Shown one piece after another: positions 59,798-64,000 of a stretch of DNA of 64,000 nt (positions are counted from its first letter, which is position 1; each line of letters begins with the position of its first letter). The stretch lies in the NCBI GenBank assembly GCA_011032825.1, contig JAADJZ010000012.1, positions 372,001 through 436,000 on the forward strand. Direction: 5' to 3'. This DNA is from Massariosphaeria phaeospora. Lineage: Eukaryota > Ascomycota > Dothideomycetes > Pleosporales. The translations under genes and the position numbers were made by a program. The notes under the pieces were generated by a model. It ran no database searches and was not told the DNA's origin. It was given only the letters and a program-made list of their open reading frames with translations.

Positions 59798-60299
59798 TGT
59801 TACGATCCAGTATTACAACTAGGCCCAGCGCGAAGCGCCCGGGTTATAAGCCACCAATAGGGTCACACAGCAAGCTGACCGAACCTCGGTCACGTGACCG
59901 CTTACTGATGAGCGCTCAAGAATAAGCGCGCTCAATGGTGAGCGCTTAGCAACGAGCACTGCTCAATAGTGAGCGCTCAAGAATAAGCAAAGGACATTCT
60001 CTAAGTATATAGACTACGAGAGACAACGCACTCTTACAGTCGTTGTCTTTAATCTCAATTACCCAAGTTGACTCTTACTTTGACTTCTATACTCTTTGCA
60101 GAACGAAGCTCGCTACTGCCTTAGTATTGAACGCCATACAACCCCCCTTGGTCCATCGAACTCACTTCATCCCTAAGAACCAACCTAAGCCTGATAAAAG
60201 ACTCTTCCAAGTCCGCTCAGCCTTTACATATTGAAGACCTCCAAGATAAGTAATACCTCGATAACCACCTCTCCTCATACTCGCACCGGCGGTACGAAG

Positions 60300-61080
60300 G
60301 TAGCGAAGCCCGACCTCTACTATGGGGATCGCTTGAAGCTAGAGGACTAGTTACTCCAGTTCGACCTCTTCTTCAAGTTCGAAGATGACCATGTCGACGA
60401 CGTCGACAAGGCATCTCTGATGGCTTCCTACATGAGAGGGACAGCCCTCAAGTGGGTCCAACCCTACTTGAAGAAGTACCTGGATAGCGACAACGACGAA
60501 GACATGATTACACGCATGTTCGAAGATCGCGCTGTGTTCAAAGACAAGCTGCGACAATCCTATGCGATCGCCAACGAACCCGCTATCGCAGAAAGAACTA
60601 TCCAACGAATGCGCTAGACCAAGTCGGCCGGAGACTACGCCAACCTGTTTCAACAGTACTCCATCCAGACTGACTGGAACGACAAAGCACTCATGCGCAT
60701 GTACAAGCAAGGGCTGAAAGATAACGTTAAGGCAGAACTAATGCGCTCTGGAGCAGCCACAGACACCTTGGACAACCTGATCGAAGAATCGATCCGCCTC
60801 GACAATGAGTTGTACGAACTCGCAATCGAAACGCGAGCCGAAGCAAGGTTCCACGCACCAAAGAGCAACAGGAGTCATACACCCAACACTAGCCAGCGTC
60901 GAGTGCGAACCCAACACTCGCGCCTAGCAGGCGTATACAACTCAGCTCAAGGATACGAACCTATGCACCTCGACAACTTCAACAAAAGCAAACCGATCAA
61001 CAGACGATCGAAGTATAGCAAGGAAACAAGGACCTGCTATAATTGTGGCAAACTAGGCCACATCTCCAGCAACTGTCACT
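60300..61080 (+). pseudogene. Ty3/gypsy gag with zinc knuckle, broken by TAG stops
   Basis: The frame reads KPDLYYGDRLKLED, LLQFDLFFKFED, MRGTALKWVQPYL, KSAGDYANLFQQYSIQTDWN and then a CCHC zinc knuckle CYNCGKLGHISSNC at 61034-61075. TAG stops lie near 60342, 60615 and 61079. The capsid and nucleocapsid roles are known for the family. Confidence 0.85.
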
Positions 61081-61103
61081 AGAAGAACAAAGTTGTTCGA
61101 CAG

Positions 61104-61892
61104 TTGAACGTACTGTCCAATACCACGAGTGGTATTGATAAAGAATGGGAGGTAATCACCCCCATAGATGTCAAGAATCAGAGAGAACAGTCGCCTAAGG
61201 GGACAGGTTTAGCTGAAAGAAGATTGCTCTGTGACGATACCGACTCTTCGATGGATGAAGAATACGAGTCACTAGACGAGCAACCAAACCCACCAAATAC
61301 CACGGAACATCGAGACCAGATCATTAGGGAAGAACGGGTACGGAGAATCTATCAATCTGACACTTTGCCTCGAGACGATGTACCCGACTATGACGAAGCA
61401 GTGTGGAGATATCTTGACGAGCCCGACCAATGGCTCACAGAGGAAGACAAACAAGGAATCTACCAGGAGCTCAAGAAGGCAAGACGCCCTGAAGAAAACA
61501 TCCTACTTCTGGATCTAAACGAATCGGCCACTGAGAAACACTGGCACGATAAAGCAGCGAGAGAATCTCGACGAAGCTTTAGGAGTAACCGCAAGGACGC
61601 GAACTCCTACAGACCACAGTACTACCTAGACTACCAAAATCCAGAACACGCGAAAATGTCATGGACAGTGTGCTTTCACGATTACTGTCTTACCCACTAC
61701 TTAGACAAGCAAGGCACAGGATGGTTCCCCAAGAGGAAAGGCCAATCCTGCCCTTGGAAGTGGTTTGACTGCAAGAACGACACTTGCGAACACTACCTAT
61801 GGAACAAACGCGACATACTACACTTCCCTAGGAAAGACGACCCAGCGGAACTACTCGCAATGCAAATGCTTGTGAATAGCAACTGCACTTAG
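61104..61892 (+). CDS. Ty3/gypsy gag extension with Cys/His-rich module
   Basis: The open stretch of about 262 codons follows the gag zinc knuckle in the same element. Its start codon is not certain; it is probably the continuation of gag after a stop. The first 170 residues are acidic and probably disordered. The end holds a Cys/His cluster: CFHDYCLTHYLDKQG, then SCPWKWFDCKNDTCEHYLW and, after a stop, TCLHPNCAQHW (61915-61945). The spacing suggests two related zinc-binding repeats W-x(n)-C-x4-C-x(n)-H. Its role in the element is unknown to me. Confidence 0.6.
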   Translation: MNVLSNTTSGIDKEWEVITPIDVKNQREQSPKGTGLAERRLLCDDTDSSMDEEYESLDEQPNPPNTTEHRDQIIREERVRRIYQSDTLPRDDVPDYDEAVWRYLDEPDQWLTEEDKQGIYQELKKARRPEENILLLDLNESATEKHWHDKAARESRRSFRSNRKDANSYRPQYYLDYQNPEHAKMSWTVCFHDYCLTHYLDKQGTGWFPKRKGQSCPWKWFDCKNDTCEHYLWNKRDILHFPRKDDPAELLAMQMLVNSNCT

Positions 61893-62019
61893 GCTTAATG
61901 GCAGACCTGCCTACACCCTAACTGCGCACAGCATTGGACTTTCAAGAAAGCCAACGGATTCGGTACGGATTTTTTTTAGGCCAGCAACGCCTAACCCCGG
62001 AGTTAGACAGATTAACGTA

Positions 62020-62313
62020 ATCAACCCGGCGGAACAGATTAAGCTCTTAGTAAAGCTTAACGGTTACCTAATGAAAGCCTTGATCGACACAGGAGCACAG
62101 GATAACTTTGTTTCCGCTCGAGCAGTGTTTGTAGCCGGTCTACAACTACTGAAGAAACAACAGCCTTATCCACTTGCTAGTGCCAACGGACAGCTTATAC
62201 GGGCGCAACCGGTAGTTACGCACGAGATAAGTAACGTACCATTGCACATCGGACGACACCAAGAGAAGTTAGCCTTCGACGTCTTTGGACTAGCTATCCA
62301 CGACATATTTTAG
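62020..62313 (+). pseudogene. Ty3/gypsy aspartic protease region
   Basis: LIDTGAQDNFVSARAV carries the Asp-Thr-Gly active-site motif, followed by QLIRAQPVVTHEI and a flap-like region. The frame ends with a TAG stop at 62311-62313. Confidence 0.8.
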
Positions 62314-62639
62314 GACTTCCCTAGTTAAGAAAGCATAATCCCCTAGATCGACTGGAGGAAAAACACGCTTTCACTAGAGTGTTGCAGGAACAGCGCTCCT
62401 GACACTATGCCTGCGCATCGGCAGAGTTTGATAGCAGATAAGAGGACAATCAACGTAATTGCATCGACAAAGGACGGCCTTAGAACACAAAGGTCCAACT
62501 CAACAGATACCGACTCGGAGCCCTCGGATCAACAAGTTAGAGTAAAGAAGGAAATTAGCGCACTTTTAGGAATACCCTACGAGTACAAAGAGTTTAGACA
62601 TCTCTTTCGGGAAGTAGTAGATGCAGAAGCATTACCAGA

Positions 62640-64000
62640 ACACAAACCTTGAGACCACGAGATCGTCTTACAAGAAAGAAAGCAACCGACTTTCGGCCCA
62701 ATATACGGACTATCGGAAAAGAAGTTAGGCACACTCCGCGATTACATTAGAGATAACCTAAAGAAAGGTTACATACAACCATCACAGTCACCTGCAGGAT
62801 ACCCGATTATCTTCGTACCAAAGAAGAACGGCGTACTACGACTATGCGTTGACTTTCGAAGGCTCAACGACATTACGGTCAAGAATCATACCCTCTACCG
62901 AATATTACAGAATTACGGGATCGATTATCCTACGCAAAGGTCTTCACAGCGCTCGACCTACGGGATAGTTACCACCTTATCAGAATCAAGAAGAGTGAAG
63001 AATGGAAGACAGCGTTCCGAACGAGATACAGACATTACGAATACACTGTCATGCCATTTGGGCTCACGAATGCCCCAGCAACCTTTCAAGAGCTTATCAA
63101 CAACGTGTTGAGAATGCACTTGGATATCTTTGTCGTCGCCTATCTAGACGACATCCTCATCTATTCCGAAACTCAAGAGGACCATGTTGAACATGTCAAA
63201 ACGGTGCTAAGGTGCCTCGACAAATTCAACCTCTGACTCAAACCAGAGAAGTGCGAATTCACAAGCGCGAAGTCGCATTTCTCGGATACGTAGTAGGAGC
63301 GGACGGAGTACGTATGAGCGAAGACAAGATCAAGGTAGTCAAGGAATGGCCACAACCTAAGAACGTCAAGGAAATACAATCCTTCTTAGGGTTTCTGAAC
63401 TTCAATCGACAGTTCATCAAGGATTACTCGAAAATCGCCATACCTTTGACAAAGCTTACGCGAAAGGATACAGCCTTCGCATGAAGCAAGGAAGCAGAAG
63501 AAGCTTTCCTAACAGCTCAAGAACGCAAGCATTAGTCACCATGCTTCCGGATATTTCAAGCAGAACAACCTCCTACGCTTTGAGACCGATGCGTCGGATC
63601 TCGCGCTAGGAGGATGTGCCAGCCAATTGCACGAAGGCAAATGGCACCTATCGCTTACTACTCACGCAAGTTCTTAGGACCTGAAGAACGATACAACGTG
63701 CACGACAAAGAGCTGCTAGCTATTGTTGCATGCTTACAGCATTGGAGAGTATACGCAGAAAGCTGCTCGGAACTCACGATATTCACGGATCACAAGAACT
63801 TAGTCAATTTCACGACCACCAAAGTACTCAACCGAAGGCAGGTTAGATGGTCAGAAATGCTAGGCCAGTACAAGTTCAAGATCGTGTACACACTAGGAAA
63901 AGACAACGGCAGAGCCGACGCTCTCAGCCGAAGACATGATATCACCGGAACAAAAGAAATTATCGACACCGCGATACTTAAGGTCAACCAAGACGGATCA
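62640..64000 (+). pseudogene. Ty3/gypsy reverse transcriptase and RNase H, partial, with breaks
   Basis: The RT is recognisable from PIYGLSEKKL (62700), [45 protein letters not shown] and the catalytic YLDDILIYS at 63141-63167. The RNase H region follows with YYSRKFLGPEERYNVHDKELLAI (63655-63725) and TDHKNLVNF. Frameshifts near 62910 and 63500 and stops near 62650 and 63235 break the frame. The window ends before integrase. Confidence 0.88.

Larger units (their letters stand above)
59798..64000 (+). mobile_element. Ty3/gypsy LTR retrotransposon (incomplete at window end)
   Basis: The order LTR, gag with zinc knuckle, protease, reverse transcriptase, RNase H is that of a Ty3/gypsy element; integrase and 3' LTR lie beyond the window. 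The 5' LTR begins TGTTACGATCC at 59798 and probably ends near 60145 (cgccataca). It contains several gagcgctca palindromic units (59908-59985) and a tatatagacta box. In-frame stops break most genes, so this copy is inactive, but far less eroded than the elements to the left. Confidence 0.9.

Overview
The window is nuclear DNA of a filamentous ascomycete (Pezizomycotina; I infer Dothideomycetes from gene style and repeats, not from a search). Genes carry short GT-AG introns of about 45-110 bp. Familiar fungal genes are present: POM152, ribosomal protein uL11, a GH20 hexosaminidase, an AA9 LPMO, GT8 and GT90 glycosyltransferases and two MFS carriers. The right end is AT-rich, transposon-filled and mutated in the manner of repeat-induced point mutation (RIP).

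Layout. 0.4-6.6 kb: a UCH37-type deubiquitinase and POM152, divergent from a shared promoter. 7-27 kb: ordinary genes (DHA2-type MFS efflux pump, DUF4360 secreted protein, uL11, GT8, GH20) with eight small intronless cysteine-rich ORFs scattered among them, here called MC1-MC8. 27-33 kb: HerA-like P-loop ATPase, GT90 and AA9. 33-42 kb: an accessory stretch with a broken NmrA-like gene, an F-box/ankyrin protein and two unrecognised proteins, one of them clearly secreted. 42-51 kb: allantoate/nicotinate-type MFS permease, Ser/Pro/Thr-rich secreted protein with an Asp/Trp tail, mitochondrial PNPOx-like flavoprotein, unknown 216-residue protein and a GST. 51.2-64 kb: a nest of transposons, namely a Pogo/Fot1 element inside another Pogo element, then a RIP-eroded OrsD-like (DUF3505) relic cut by an LTR element, cut by a third Pogo element, cut by a Ty3/gypsy element that runs off the window.

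The main candidate for something undescribed is the MC family. All eight ORFs start Met-Cys and have the next Cys at residue 11 or 12, a third at 21-32, and a C-terminal pair (CxxC in seven, wider in MC7). MC4, MC5 and MC8 share the exact spacing C2-C11-H13-C21. MC4-MC8 have a common core promoter about 180-240 bp before the ATG. MC4 and MC7 are preceded by arrays of TGACTC/GAGTCA motifs (the Gcn4/CpcA core). MC4 and MC7, in opposite orientation 9 kb apart, share a 3' block with about 13 differences in about 90 bases, although their proteins are barely alignable. Flanks conserved while coding parts diverge suggests duplicated gene cassettes with fast-evolving, probably metal-binding products. 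Their function is unknown.
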